Assembly: GCA_902702965.1 (NCBI GenBank)
Contig: CACRXP010000001.1
Span: 5,306,881 to 5,370,880, forward strand
Length of the DNA stretch: 64,000 nucleotides
Direction: 5' to 3'
Source: Spirometra erinaceieuropaei
Taxonomy: Eukaryota > Platyhelminthes > Cestoda > Diphyllobothriidea > Diphyllobothriidae
The number at the start of each line of letters is the position of its first letter. Position 1 is the first letter of the stretch. A model generated the notes under the pieces. The model ran no database searches. It was not told the origin of the DNA and worked only from the letters and a program-made list of their open reading frames with translations. This document shows positions 46,718-58,592 of this stretch, piece by piece. The position numbers and the translations under genes were made by a program.

Positions 46718-47702
46718 CAGTGTGTGACCGATCTCATGAAATGTTGGCCGGAATTCTGAACTGCGTTTTCGATTGAGAAGAATTACTTAGGCAAGTTGTA
46801 ACATTGATTAGAATGCAGCATAATCCTATACTATTTCAGACTTACCGGGATGTCGGCTTTTGAATGCACTTCTCTCCGACCTCCTGTAGAAACCGCACTC
46901 GGTAAAAATGAGAACTTATGTGGCATGCACGTCTCACATTTTCGATGGTCTTATAAATGCAAGTATATTTTATGAAAAACATATGCAAAAATATGCTTTT
47001 GTTTACTCCTTTGGTAGAGAATTATGTCGTTTTCACATGGTATACACGAAAAAAGGGTATCTTTCGGTTTTAAAAAAAGTTTTTAGTTAGTTTATGAGAT
47101 CTTGCAATGTCCATTCATACAGCATCGTTCCTGTCTGTTTACCGATGCCCCTCACGAAATGTTCAACATAGTCCGCATCCACTGCAAAATTTTATAAATC
47201 TCATATAGCATCTTCTTAAAAAATGAAGCAATACATGATTTTCCTTATGCGGAAAACATGCACCCTTTGGACTGAAATCGCTAAACGCTAATACAGCGGC
47301 TAGTTAGGTTCACAATCATTCGGGAGTTAGAAAACTTTTTCAAAACCTAAACATACCCATTCTTCTAGTATAAAATATGAAGATAGTGTGATTTTCTACA
47401 AAAGGAGTAAAGGAAAGCATATTTTTATGCATTGTTTTCTATATAATATATTTGAATTCGTAAGACCATCGGAAATCAATGCGTAAGATGCATACTAACT
47501 AAGCAACCATTTCTTACCCAGTGCGATCTTTACAGGAGGTCGGAGAGAGGTGTATTCAAAAGTCGACACACTGGCGAGTCCGAAGTATCATGGGATTATG
47601 CCGCACGATAATCAATACCGCAACCCCACCTAGGTAATCCTTCCTAATCGAAAACGTATTTCAGAATTTCGGCTAACATTTTATGAGATCGGTCACTCAC
47701 TG
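46718..47702. mobile_element. Palindromic element, copy 6 (intron 5)
   Basis: TA on both sides, ends CAGTGTGTGACCGATCTCAT and the inverse ATGAGATCGGTCACTCACTG. Arms contain AAACCGCACTCGGTAAAAATGA and its inverse. Belongs to the GATCTCATG subfamily with copy 3. Confidence 0.8.
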
Positions 47703-49079
47703 TACTTGTGCATTTTGGCAGACAGTGATACGCGAATGCTTCAAAAAAAAACACCGAAATATGAGTAAATGAATTAAAAGGTCTCTGACAGAGATGGTTC
47801 ATAGATGTTTGGTCAACGGTTCTTTTGCGCTCTTTGGAGTGTCATCACAAGTTTTTTCCGGAAATTGGAAGACGAGGTGGCACTGGAAACATACATTAAA
47901 GAGTGCCATTATGCCTCCTTTAAGAGCTCTTTAAGCACACCGCTACGGCTCTTGAAGTTCAGCCGACAATTCCCTTGAGAAAATGACAATACAAATTTCA
48001 CAGGCTTTTAGCCGAAGAATCTCGAGAGACTCATTCATTCACGCTCAAATGATGGGGAGGTCCTAGGACCATACAAAGTATGATGAACACGATAGTTTTT
48101 TGGTTCTTGTTATGCTTAAACACTTTTATGTCGCAGCTTCCAAAGTCCTCAGTGGTCTTGGAAATCACACGGCACGATTTTTTCAGGAGTAAAAAACCTG
48201 AAAACTGCTCTCAGTGTAACCTCAAGAGTCCTCGAGGACTGATAAGTCTATGAAATAAAATTTTAACACGGACATGCTTAGGACAAACGCTGAAATTAGG
48301 GTTGAGATGAGAGAAAACACGTGTGTGCCCGCTTCGTTCCTATCAATGGAGTTTGGAGTAGGCGGGATAACGAAGTATGGCGGGGGTACCAGGAAGTGAT
48401 GTTGTTTTTTGTGATCTTAATTTAAATCTTATTATCTAACTGTTTATGACTGTTTCATCTGAACATCGATTGCTAGTCATTTGGGTCTTGCTTCTTTTAG
48501 ATCTTGATGTAAATTTTGTTTTCTAGATTGTGCCTAACAAAATTGGCGGCTTAAACTCTGAAGGCAATTATGTTTGGCTTTGTATACTGCATAAATTTCG
48601 TAAGGGAAACAGCGCTAAGACAGCTATCAAAATCATTTGTGCTGTTTATCCGTATGCTTTGGACGTCCTCAAGGGCCGGTGTTAGTTCGTGAAATACCGA
48701 ACAGGCGATTCTGCCCTCTCCGATGCCCATCGTTTATGAAGACGAGTGAAGCTGGATACTGACATTTTGCGCGCAACCTTTGAGACAGACCCTCGTCAAA
48801 CCATCGACGAATTATCCGAAAAGCTAAATTCGTCACTATTTACTGTTCAGGAGTGCCTTTAAAAGATAAGCAAAGTCAGTAGATAAGGAGTTCGAGTCCT
48901 GCGCTGATTGTCGATAAAAAACGAAACCCGGTGTTCCATGGTCTGTCACTTTTTACTAAACAGACACGAGGGGAAACCATATTCCTCAGTGGTATGTTGA
49001 CAGTTCTGTGTGGAATAGAAGACAGGCGGGAGAGCAGAGGACTGCGACAGTCACTCTGTGCATATCAACTCCTAATCCC
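47703..49079. other. Part of intron 5: nothing recognised
   Basis: AT-rich, no open frame above 60 codons before the GC-rich block. Confidence 0.4.
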
Positions 49080-49340
49080 TCTGTCCGTGGCTTCATACCT
49101 AAGGCCTCCGCCTTTGTCTGGTCTGCGTGCTCCTATTGGTCCAGCCCTGAGCGCCCGCGTGGGCGGACCCCCGCGTGCCGTCGGCCACTGCAGGTCGCGC
49201 GTTCCTCGGCGGCGCGCGAATCGCTGGCTCGTACGTGGGCTGGCGAGGCGAGACTGATCTGCTGGTTTGCGGTTAGGGATGACGGCCGGGCGACAGGAAT
49301 GGTGCGTCGTATTCTGGGCCGTCCTAACAGATGAGGAATG
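49080..49340. other. GC- and CpG-rich block (intron 5)
   Basis: A stretch far richer in G+C and CpG than its surroundings (for example CGCGCGTTCCTCGGCGGCGC and GGGCGGACCCCCGCGTGCC), with an ATTGG box at about 49136. It supports long open frames on both strands (108 and 113 codons) purely because of composition. It could be a CpG-rich internal promoter or an unlisted repeat; it abuts telomere-like element 2. No function assigned. Confidence 0.45.
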
Positions 49341-49387
49341 AATTCGTTGCGTTAACAACAAGCGTAAACACAAATGGCGGTTGGATG

Positions 49388-49678
49388 TGGTTTGGTAGCC
49401 CCACATGAAGTAGGCAAATCCCAGCCACCGGTGGTAATAGGGTTTTTTTACAGGTGGGGCCGGGAACGCACAGGCGACGAGGTCAAGTAATTTTATGCCA
49501 AAGAAAAACTACTTGGAATGTGCGCTTTCACTTTGAATGGGCGAGAAATAGTTGCGCTAGCCCCCAGCCCTAACCCCTATCCTGACCTCTAACCACAACC
49601 CCTAATCATAGCCCCTAACCCTAACTCTTAACCCCAACCCCAAGGGTGTTGTGTCCATCTGGTGGGGCTACCAAACCA
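49388..49678. mobile_element. TIR-bounded telomere-like minisatellite 2 (intron 5)
   Basis: Perfect 17-bp inverted repeats TGGTTTGGTAGCCCCAC at 49388-49404 and its complement at 49662-49678. Inside, 49555-49652 is a degenerate CCCTAACC tract (CCCTAACCCCTATCC, CCCCTAACCCTAACTC). Confidence 0.75.
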
Positions 49679-51429
49679 ACTCTAACCCAAATGGCTTTCT
49701 TCAGGTCAGACACCAGCATCTTCGCCGAAATCAGGCCCATACCCTAAGAAAATGGGAGCCTGTTAGGCAAGCATCACTTTGTGCCATTGGAATAAGATCA
49801 GGCCGTATCAGCAGACATCTAGTGTCGACAATTAGAAGGTCTGAACAAAGCTCTTGGCGTTAAACATCCAGGGCTAGTCAATAGAATGGGCGTACTTTTG
49901 CTGCATGGCAAAGAGAGACCGTATTTGGCACGAAAAACCCATAACAAGATCCGACATTGAGGATGGGAGCATTTATCTCATTCCGCCTTTTCACTACTTG
50001 TTCAGACCTATGTAACACTTTGGACGGAAAAACTTTTCAAAGTAACTGCGATTCGAAACTCAGCATTTGAAGTTCTCAGCATCAAATTAAACTTCTTCTT
50101 GCAAAAAGGGTGTTAAAAACTTTGTTCCAAGACCAGAAACTGTGACTGACAACGGTGATGATAACATAATGAACTAAAAGAGGAAGCGTTTTCCGGTAAA
50201 CACTATTCATACCATTTATTTAAAGACGGCATTGTTTTCTGGTATCTCAAATATTTACTATTCTGAGCAAACATGCAGGCCGACGATTTCGATGTGTTCC
50301 TACTTTCGACAAGGTTGTCTTCCAGACCACTGCGGTGAAAACAGTGTTTTGGAGCACCTATCCTTTTTACGTATCCAGACTTACGATTGAAGCTAGATTA
50401 TGCAGTAGCAAAAGCATCTAAGCGCCAATGTGTACAGCGGGCATACAACCATCCGTTGATCGAGGTGATAGTCTCAATATTTTGACGAATAGCGGATTCC
50501 ATCATAGCTGTCCGAAATTAGATGGCGACCGGATACCACATTCATCGCTTACTTAATCCTGGCTACCCCTGTCAGGTCATAAAGAGTCGGATAAATCTAG
50601 CCGCTTTCTTCTCACAGAATAGTCATTTGCATAAAATACCCCTGGTCCTCCTTTAGACACTGGTAGGGCAGCTCAGGTGATCTGACCCCTCTGTCGACAA
50701 CGGTGTAGAGAAGGATCCCACTGAACTGTGTATTGTGTCATGCGTGATTGGTGATAAGAGGAGTTTTACGGGTGGGGCTGCACACTAAACAGTAAGCTGA
50801 CGAAATGCAGAAAAACACAGAAATTGTTTGGAGTTCTCCTAAAAGACTCATCGTACGCTTTCGTATAACAACGGAATTGAGCACCGTAATTAAAAATAAA
50901 CAAAAAGCAAATTTCGAAAAATAAATGACTTTGAGTGATGGCTTAAAGTCATGGCAAGAGATTGTTATTGACAGTGTAATGTCTGCAAAGGCCTGCGAAT
51001 GGACGCCAAGATAACAGCCCATATGACGTGATCCACAGTCTGCCGTCAGTTAAGTGGGGTCCTTCTCCATACCGTTGCCCCTCGTCAAACAGCAAGTATT
51101 ATTTTTGGCGAGATAGAAACCCCGCAACTTGGATACAAACTTAAACGGCAATAATCAGCTAACCATATGTCAGCCTTTGTTTTGTATATTCATACTAGAC
51201 GTTTGAAAACGAAGGATGGGTTCACCAAGGACTTCGAGATAATCGACTAACTGAATAATTACGGCCCTTTTTCTCCAGAGATCCGCGTTGCTGTAAACTC
51301 AAATGCATAGACGTCAGGCCTCATGACCCATAACTTTGGTGCGAATCAAAACCTAAGGCTTCCAAACTGCGAATATACAGTCGAAACAGTATATGTCCTA
51401 TGTGAGGTATCTATTTATTTCAATTTCAG
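49679..51429. other. End of intron 5: nothing recognised
   Basis: One 94-codon - strand frame (50738-51022) without recognisable content. Confidence 0.4.
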
Positions 51430-52137
51430 CGTGGTAGAACACCCTATGAGATGTACGTTAGCAGTGGTCGTGGTTACTTCCTCTCCCCATCGCCCGTCTA
51501 CAATCAATCACCAACATTCAGTAATGGTTACCTCAGTCCTGCTTCGGCTGCGTCCTCGCCACAGCCATACACGAGCTCCGACGTGATGGCGCGTCTGCGA
51601 TCCAACTCTGCCTCCCGTAGTCTCTCGCGGTGCAATCAACTCCTTTTCCGCCGCAAGCGCGAGCTGTCAGGACCTAATTTCCTGCGTGACGCTGGTTCAC
51701 ACCCCTCTGTGCCCCCCTATACCTCCCCCTCCAGTGGCAACAGCGTCAATTCTCTGCCACCGACATGGCAGCCACAGCGTCAACACACCGGATCTCACTC
51801 CCCAAGGAAGGCCTCACCGCCACAAAGGCCGAACTGCCTTCCTCCACAAAAAATCCCCGGCCGGCGTCTACGCCCGGACATCTTTCAACGGTTCGGAGTG
51901 GACCACTTCAGCGACCTGGATGGCAGTGGGATTAACGACACCGCCAGCCTCTCCCAGACGCAGCCGCCACTGTCTCTGTGCGAAGAAATGAAGCAGACTG
52001 AAGCAGTCAACGAGATCCTGCAACAACACTCTCATCCACTGCAGACATCTCAACCCAAGTACATCAAAGAGATTGTCACTCGAAGTGGAGTGCATGTGTT
52101 TTATGAACAGGGCTCGCTCAGAGGATCCGCCCTACCG
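51430..52137 (+). CDS. Ankyrin-repeat protein, exon 6 (Ser/Pro-rich linker)
   Basis: 236 codons, phase 0 at both ends (acceptor CAATTTCAG, donor GTAGGT). It opens with RGRTPYEMY, the first helix of an ankyrin repeat, then leaves the repeat pattern and becomes rich in Ser, Pro, Gln and Arg (for example YLSPASAASSPQPYTSS), with a basic patch FRRKR near residue 75 and a second basic stretch PGRRLRP. The last about 30 residues (KYIKEIVTRSGVHVFYEQ) look more ordered. It is probably a flexible linker or docking region between the two ankyrin blocks; SP and SxxS sites would suit phosphorylation, but that is inference. An open frame continues to 52212 past the donor and is not used if GTAGGT is spliced. 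Confidence 0.8.
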
Positions 52138-52414
52138 GTAGGTTTCTTTCCAAGCGTTCGCAATAGCTACACAGAAATAGCTGGGGGAGGTATAGGCTAT
52201 GGGGTAAAATGATCATGAGAAAAAAGACCCCTATGAAACGTGACGTAGGACTTCTTAGTAAAGCTGGTCTTCAGATGCTGTATAAAAATGAGGTCAGGGC
52301 TGCTTAATATAACTTGTTTTGGCAACGGTAGGTTGTGTAACCCCACATCTCAACTAAATTTAACTGTCTTATTATTGTTTATGGGGTGGACTATGCACAA
52401 GTATTCTGAAAAAA

Positions 52415-52645
52415 ATAAATAAGTCAGGCGTACGCGTTCGACAACGGAAACCTTTCAGAGATATCGAGGAAGCAGAGCGTTTGTGTTCCAACCGAGGCAA
52501 AGTAAACCAAAACGCAGCCAGCGATCCTTGCAGCACGCATAGTACAATGAGTACTGACATGGAACAAAAAGGTTTAACTACTCTTCTGGAAGAAATAAGT
52601 AAGTAAGTCACGGCATACGGAATCGACAACGAAAGGCGACACAAG
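52415..52645 (+). repeat. Short direct duplication (intron 6)
   Basis: AAATAAGTCAGGCGTACGCG-TTCGACAACGGAAA near 52420 and AGTAAGTCACGGCATACGGA-ATCGACAACGAAAGG near 52595 are diverged direct copies about 175 bp apart. The 126-codon - strand frame across this is not recognised. Confidence 0.4.
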
Positions 52646-54044
52646 TATATTGGGCTAACTAGGAAGTCAAGGCAAGAGAGAGGGACTACGGGAAGGGGTG
52701 GCGAGAACATCATGCCAAGTAATTTATCACTAAAAAATTCAAACTGAAACAACTCGGTGCATGCGGTTATATCAAAGTGCTAGATAACACAAAAGTGGAC
52801 TTCCTCTAGCTATGGATCAATAAACAAAACAAAGTCTATACTTGCTAACCCCAGTGGGGTTACATAACCTGTCCTTACTCCCGCTGCGAAATTCGGTCTG
52901 GGCACTCGAGGCTGTTTTTTTGTGGTGGGACGTGGGTGCAACGGGTGCGACTTTTCCTACCTTCAAAGCATGCTTACAGAACGATGCCAGACCTAGATGC
53001 AAAACTATGCAGGACTCGCCTCTTTGACTGACTTCGCGTAGTCTGCTTTTACTGCAATCTAGCGGACTTTTTGCGGTCAGATTTCAAGGGCTGGTGTTTT
53101 AATAGCACCCACCATATTACTTATAAACTGATTAGACCTGCAGTATGCTGAGGTACGCTGTTAGCAGTGGACACGGTAAATGCAGGATGCTGTAGATTCT
53201 CGTTTATCCAGAAGAAGACTTCTGTTTGTACTTGATTTCGCTTGTTTGCATTGCTAAGGTCTCTCGACAGGGTTGGTTTGTGAAACTCATTTCTTGTGCT
53301 TTTTGCAAGAAATGCTGTTTCCCTAAGAACCTATGGAGGCCATTTGAATTAATGTCAAGAACATAAATGTGGGAAGGGGTCATTCCCCCGAGCCTGAAGT
53401 TTGCAGGTAAAGCAGGCCACACGGAGTTCAAAATGTCGGATAAATAAACTCAGAGATCCAACACGCAAATCCATATTCCACGTCTCCATTTGAAGCAGGA
53501 ATTATAAAAAACACCCTAAAATTCCTGCTAGATAAATTGGCATTTTGAAGACAATTAGGATCAGCCAGTGAACACCTGACAATCGAAAACATATTTGGTG
53601 AGGTTTCATCGTTTTTACGATTTTGAGACACTCGTTCCACTTTTTACTCCGAATTTTATAACTAGAGTGCCATTTTACGTGAAAGGAATAGGCCGAACAC
53701 ATTGGACTGAAACCTGATCCATTCTACAGTAGCGGTAATTTCGTTAACATGTGCTTTGAGTAGTAGATGAGGTGTGAGCTAACCAAGTAATCAGAAGACA
53801 GCACCAGTCCTCTCAACGCAAACTATGGGAAATGACGAGCAGACAAAGCCGGAAAATGTGTGTCCTCCTGCGGATTCGAACCATCGACACTCCGATTTCA
53901 CCCCGGTTGTTCTGCTATCAAGTCACCGTTGACGCATTTCCTGACTGTGCTAATTATCACTATTCCCCATCTCTGACTCAGTTAAGTAGACTAGTGTATT
54001 AGTGCACTGAATCATTCTATGGGAACGTTCGCAACTCTAGTGCA
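52646..54044. other. Part of intron 6
   Basis: Only the SINE-like fragment at 53.85 kb is recognised. Confidence 0.4.
53845..53945 (-). mobile_element. tRNA-like SINE fragment
   Basis: - strand box-A-like TGACTTGATAGCAGAACA and a perfect box B GGTTCGAATCC. The cloverleaf arms do not pair well enough for a functional tRNA. Confidence 0.4.
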
Positions 54045-54940
54045 CAGTAGATGAAGTGACTCATGGAACATTGACCGGAACTTAGAAAGTTTATTTCGAT
54101 TAGAAAAGGTAGTTTAGTTCGTTGTACTGCAATACTGATTGTCATACGGCTCAATTCAAAGTTATTTCAGTCATGCTAGCATCCCATCGTTTAGATTCGC
54201 ACCTTTCTATCAGCTGGGAAGGTCGTACTCACTATTAAAGAAATGCGATTTAGTTGATATTCAGGGCGTTTAAAAATCTAAGCATGCTTTATAGATAGCA
54301 CGCAAAACCATACTTTTTGTACTGATTTTATAGCAAATAACGTTTTTTTCGAAGGTGTACTTGAAGAAAGGGTATGCTTTGGCTTGGCAGATTAAGCCAT
54401 CTTGAGACCATGAATATACGACAGAGTCCATATATATTACGAAGCTTTAGGAATGCTTTATGGTACCTTCTTAATAGCACAGAAAAATAGTGATTTTCCT
54501 GACATGGAAGATGCACAGCATGTAGCTCAGAAAACCTAACCAAAGGCGCAACGGCGTGTCTGATTTGAAAGTATTTCGGAGACAAACCTTAAGAACTGAA
54601 GATACACTTTCATCGTGTAAAACTTTGAGGAAGACGTAATTTACTACAAAATGGGCATGAAAATGCTCGTTTTTTGCGTCAGTCTTCTGTGAACTTTCGC
54701 TAAATCTACAAAGCATCGAAAGTCAACCGAAGAATTCGCACTTATTAAGTGATCACTTTAGCTGGTGTGATTTCAGTGGCCGAAAAACGAGCATCAAATG
54801 CTGACATCGTGACATGACCGAAACAACTTGGAATTGTGTTGAACGATAATCAATATTGCAGCCCTACCTAAGCGATCCTTTCTAACCAAGATCATATTTC
54901 AGAATTTCAGCTCATGTTTCGTGAGGAACGTCGCCTACTG
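54045..54940. mobile_element. Palindromic element, copy 7 (intron 6)
   Basis: Ends CAGTAGATGAAGTGACTCATG and ...CGTCGCCTACTG. The flanking dinucleotides are CA and TG, readable as a decayed TA. Arms more diverged than in copies 3, 5 and 6. Confidence 0.65.
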
Positions 54941-55284
54941 TGTTTCGAGTTATATTTTCCTCTGGGAAAAGAAGTGGCTGTAGCTAAGCGGCAGAGAGAA
55001 TCCGGCGTGAGTTAGAAGGGCCGGAAGTTAACTCCGTCCGTCAACGGGTTTTTTTGATTTTACGTTTTTCAAAATTTTCCACAGTTTACAATAAGAAAAT
55101 AATTTTTCTTTTAACAATGGATTTAAGAAGGCTTTGTATATTCAAGTAAACAACGTGTTTGTCTTTCCTAACCACGTAGCTCTCTTTATTCATCTAGGAA
55201 TCACGTAAGGAAACGTGTTGGCGTACCCTAGAACACCTAATTAGGGATACCTTCTATGACTAACATAAATTTATATACATATAG

Positions 55285-55525
55285 GTCTTTTGGGAAAATG
55301 AGGTTTATTGCGTAAATTTTCGATGCCGGTTCCTCATGACGTTGTCGTCAAAGTGCACGGAGAGCAAACTTACCAAAAACAGTTAAAATCTTGAATGCAC
55401 TTAAAAATCGATAAGCGGCCACAGCGTGTCAGTCCGTCCTGATTAGTTCTCGTCTCCTCTCTACTTTCTCAAAGATTCCTGCACGATTTATCTGAGTGCA
55501 TGACCTCGAGGAACTCTTGCCGTTT
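55285..55525 (-). mobile_element. Second copy of the Penelope-LTR-like segment
   Basis: Single-arm copy related to 6250-6690: on the - strand TTGACGA, a hairpin, CATCGAAAATTTACGCAATAAACC, then the same internal sequence (matching GATAAGCGGCC and CTGAGTGCATGACCTCGAGG). The inverted second arm is missing here. Confidence 0.5.
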
Positions 55526-56111
55526 TTGAAAGAGGAGGCAGAGACAATGCGTCTCATGTCCAAATCTTCAGTTAGGATCCTATGTCATGAACTCCAGGCA
55601 ATTTTGGTTATTTCCTTCAATTTGTCTATTGTTTCGAGCTGATCAAACATGATGACATTTCGCACTTTTTGAACATTTTCATTTCTTTTGGGCTTTGAAG
55701 AACGACCCGAACAGGGTTTATACACAAGTTAAATTTAGTCATTTCTGGACCGGACAAACCACTCGTAGATTCCTGCCTGACTTAGAGCCTACTTCTCATA
55801 AGCTTCGAAAATCATTGAAACGGTTTCTGCGACTGTTTTCTTTAACAGGTGACACAATTTGATTTTGGCGCGTTGTTCCTTAAAATTTGGCATCGCAAGA
55901 TCGCCGAAAGCGCTGGGAAGTGATTTAATAAAACGACTACTCTGTCGGCTGCGGTAATTTGTAGTTCAATTCCACTTTCAGAAATTATTAAGCACAGAAC
56001 ATGTAGCTGAGTGCCCAAGCCATGACTGTTAGGGTCAGACCAGAAAATCAATGAGCATTTGAGTCTAAGACAGTCGACTACTGTGGAATAACTACCTCAT
56101 AGATGCGAATA

Positions 56112-56200
56112 TACGAGTCCCAGATTCTTGTCGCAAAGAAGATGAACTCGCGATCATTAGAACACTGCTGTCCCTGTGATCGCGCGTTCATCTTCTTCGT
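56112..56200. repeat. Hairpin element, copy 2 (intron 6)
   Basis: GAGTCCCAG, then 21-bp arms at 56136-56156 and 56177-56197 that pair with one mismatch around a 20-base loop. The arm sequence differs from copy 1 while the pairing is kept. Confidence 0.7.
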
Positions 56201-56608
56201 ATTCATGTAATGAGCATTCCACAAACGAGTAGTGTTACAAGTAGTATGAATTTACATGGCAAAGGCGTTGTATCGTACTCCTGACATAGGTACTAACTAA
56301 AAGCTCAAACGCGCGTTTCGCGATTTTTTTGCTGTTATATGGCGCAGCAGTGATGGGTTCGGCCCATAAGTGGGTCCCCTAGCGTTCTCCCCGCGGTTTC
56401 TGCTATTTGAACCGCAGAGAATGACCAAACTAATAAGTTCAGACATTATTAAGTGCAAGACGGGGAGTTAAATGTCAGGGACGTTCTTTTTTAGGACCAG
56501 ACTCGAAATTTCAATGAATATTTGAGTCGAGAATATGTATATATGTATAAATCAGTTCTTCTAAGAGAGGTCTTTGCTCTCTAAAGCACCTTTACGTGTT
56601 CCCTAAAG

Positions 56609-56806
56609 TGTGACGCGAGTGTCGTTGCAGCAGTGCGGATGGGAGATCTGAAGGCGTCAAAAGAAGCTCTACGAAACGGAGGTAATGTCAATGCCCAGGA
56701 CGGTAACGGCAATACTCTGCTGCACTTAGCCTGTGATTCCACCAACCTGGCAATGGTCGAGCTTCTGCTTAGCTACGATGCCGATCCCAATCTGAAGGAG
56801 GAAACC
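56609..56806 (+). CDS. Ankyrin-repeat protein, exon 7 (two repeats)
   Basis: 66 codons if the exon starts after the AG at 56607-56608. That choice gives phase 0, exactly 198 bp, and a first helix SVVAAVRMGDLKASKEAL that fits an ankyrin repeat, followed by NGNTLLHLACDST...LLLSYDADPNL. The nearer acceptor TTGCAG ending at 56630 looks stronger, but it leaves two extra bases and would need exon 6 to end at a weak GTTTCT site at 52142. ATG 56639 could in principle start a separate gene, but the repeat frame is already open upstream of it. The donor GTAAGT is strong. Confidence 0.74.
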
Positions 56807-57199
56807 GTAAGTAATTTATTTTTACAGACACATATGACTACTTTTTTCCAGTTTCAATGATTGGCAAATGACCAGCTTAGCAGTCGGTTGAAACAGCGGT
56901 AAATTCAAGTGGCTATACAGTGTTTTTTAGTTTGAATGTCGTGGGCACTTTTGTGTACCGATCGAAGAGCATACCTAGCCATTTGACAGTGTGTCAGTAC
57001 ATACCTTCATCACTGCCTACTGGGACATACTAACTCTCTTAATCAGTCACAAATTGGGAATTTTTTCTAAGAAAACAAACGGCAACAAAAGATATGTTGC
57101 GTCAAGGAGTAGGAGGCCGGGTCAGTGAAACAAGGATTTTATTCGCCTGATTTCTTTGGGTTCACATTTTAGTCCCACGTTAGAGACAGCAGCAGGGGG

Positions 57200-58350
57200 C
57201 TGAAGAAGTGTATACCCGCCATACAAATACGCACCTAACAAAAATCGGCAGTTTCTCCATTTATCTCAGATGGTCATACTTGGCGCTATAATTGCTTGAT
57301 CGCGCTCGTCGTTAACTGCCGAAATTTAATCGTCAATGTCACTGGCTGATGTGACCATGTGGCTCGCTGGTGATAACACGGGTTGTAGTGTTCGCTCGCA
57401 CACTCAATGTGTGGCAGATTACTCTTCCCAGGCCAGGTTATTGCGCTGAAGGTGTAGGTAGTAGTTCATTACGCATGGTGACGGACTGGGAGCCGGAGAA
57501 GAAGGACGCAACTCGTTTGCGGCTCACGTTGATTGTCACCTTCCTTGAGAAAGTTGGTTGAGTGAACGCGAAGGTGGAACCAAAGCTGGTCGAATGGACC
57601 GCGATTTGCGATTCCCACGTCATTCCTGTCCTTTACTGCTGAACCGCGTTATCAGTGGCCCTCCAGTTTCCCCAATGTAGTTGTTTTGACCGCAAACGTA
57701 CCAGACTCGATAAACGAGTTTAGACTCTCCCCGCCATGGAAGCGAGTCTTTAGGCCTCGTTTCTCGGTGCCTGATGGTCCATATGCAACCCAAATTTCAA
57801 GTGGCCCGAGGAGGCATCGGACGTCTTGAAAGACGTCCTTGACATGTAGATCGCTTCAGAAAATCCTAAACCGGTGCAATTCAGTTCCTCACTTCATCTT
57901 CGCACATACCGACTGACGACGTTTCAAAGATAGTTCTTCACTATAAGAACCCACCGAAAGTATTGCAATTCGGTAATCTTCTTTCTAGTTCACTGCAGCG
58001 CGTCTCAACAGGCCAATATAGCGTTCTTAATAAACCGCGTTTGTGGCCGTTTGGAGGTTACCGTTTCCCTGGACACCTTAGTTCTTTATGTAGCTAGAGT
58101 CTTTGCAACAAACAAAAACACCAAAGAAGGCCAGATAGTTTTCTGCCACCCACGTTGGAAACCATATTTTAGGCGGAACTACAGTAAGATGCTCCTTGAG
58201 TGTCAACACTTGATCCAGTTCGATGAGAATGAAGGCACCACTCATATTTCGCGCCTAGTATCTCGGTTCATGGTGTTTCCGATGTGTCCAGAATTCGGCG
58301 AACCCATCGGCGTGCCTTTCATCTTCTGGGGTCTTAGTGCTAGTCAAAAA
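57200..58350 (-). mobile_element. Decayed Penelope-like element (RT end plus GIY-YIG)
   Basis: On the - strand, 58270-58340 encodes KGTPMGSPNSG, the conserved RT block of Penelope elements, followed after frameshifts by a PKIW-x...-type start of the RT catalytic strand. Further along, 57640-57720 encodes KLVYRVWYVCGQNNYIGETG followed by a GGPLITR-type tail, the GIY-YIG nuclease core, preceded by a KxR-F/L-P-like spacer. Several frameshifts and stops make it inactive. The 146-codon + strand open frame at 58051-58491 is antisense to this relic. Confidence 0.72.
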
Positions 58351-58592
58351 CGTCGGGAAAATAAGATTCTTGTTTCAGAGATGATGTCTCCTTCTCCTTC
58401 CTACTGCCCTGTTCTAGCCTTTGCACATGTGACAGCGATTTTGCTCGTTGTACCAACGAAATTCCGAACGCCAGAAAGAGTGAATCAGTAATCGGTTAAA
58501 CATGCAGGTGATGAATATCACACGAAGATTTCGCGTTTCCAGAAATCTCCGCTGTGGGAGATTGGACGTGAGTATCTTAAAACTAACATGGC

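Noticed and set aside
49008..49406. Overlapping 108-113-codon frames on both strands
   Set aside because: Explained by the very high G+C content, which suppresses stop codons.
52138..52212. Extension of exon 6 to the stop at 52210
   Set aside because: A strong GTAGGT donor at 52138 and phase-matched downstream ankyrin exons favour splicing, although an intron-retained short isoform ending here is possible.
56639..56806. Independent second ankyrin gene starting at ATG 56639
   Set aside because: The first helix of the repeat begins upstream of this ATG in the same frame, and a phase-0 198-bp exon can be drawn.
58051..58491. 146-codon + strand open frame
   Set aside because: The opposite strand carries the Penelope RT motif KGTPMGSP; the frame is a shadow.
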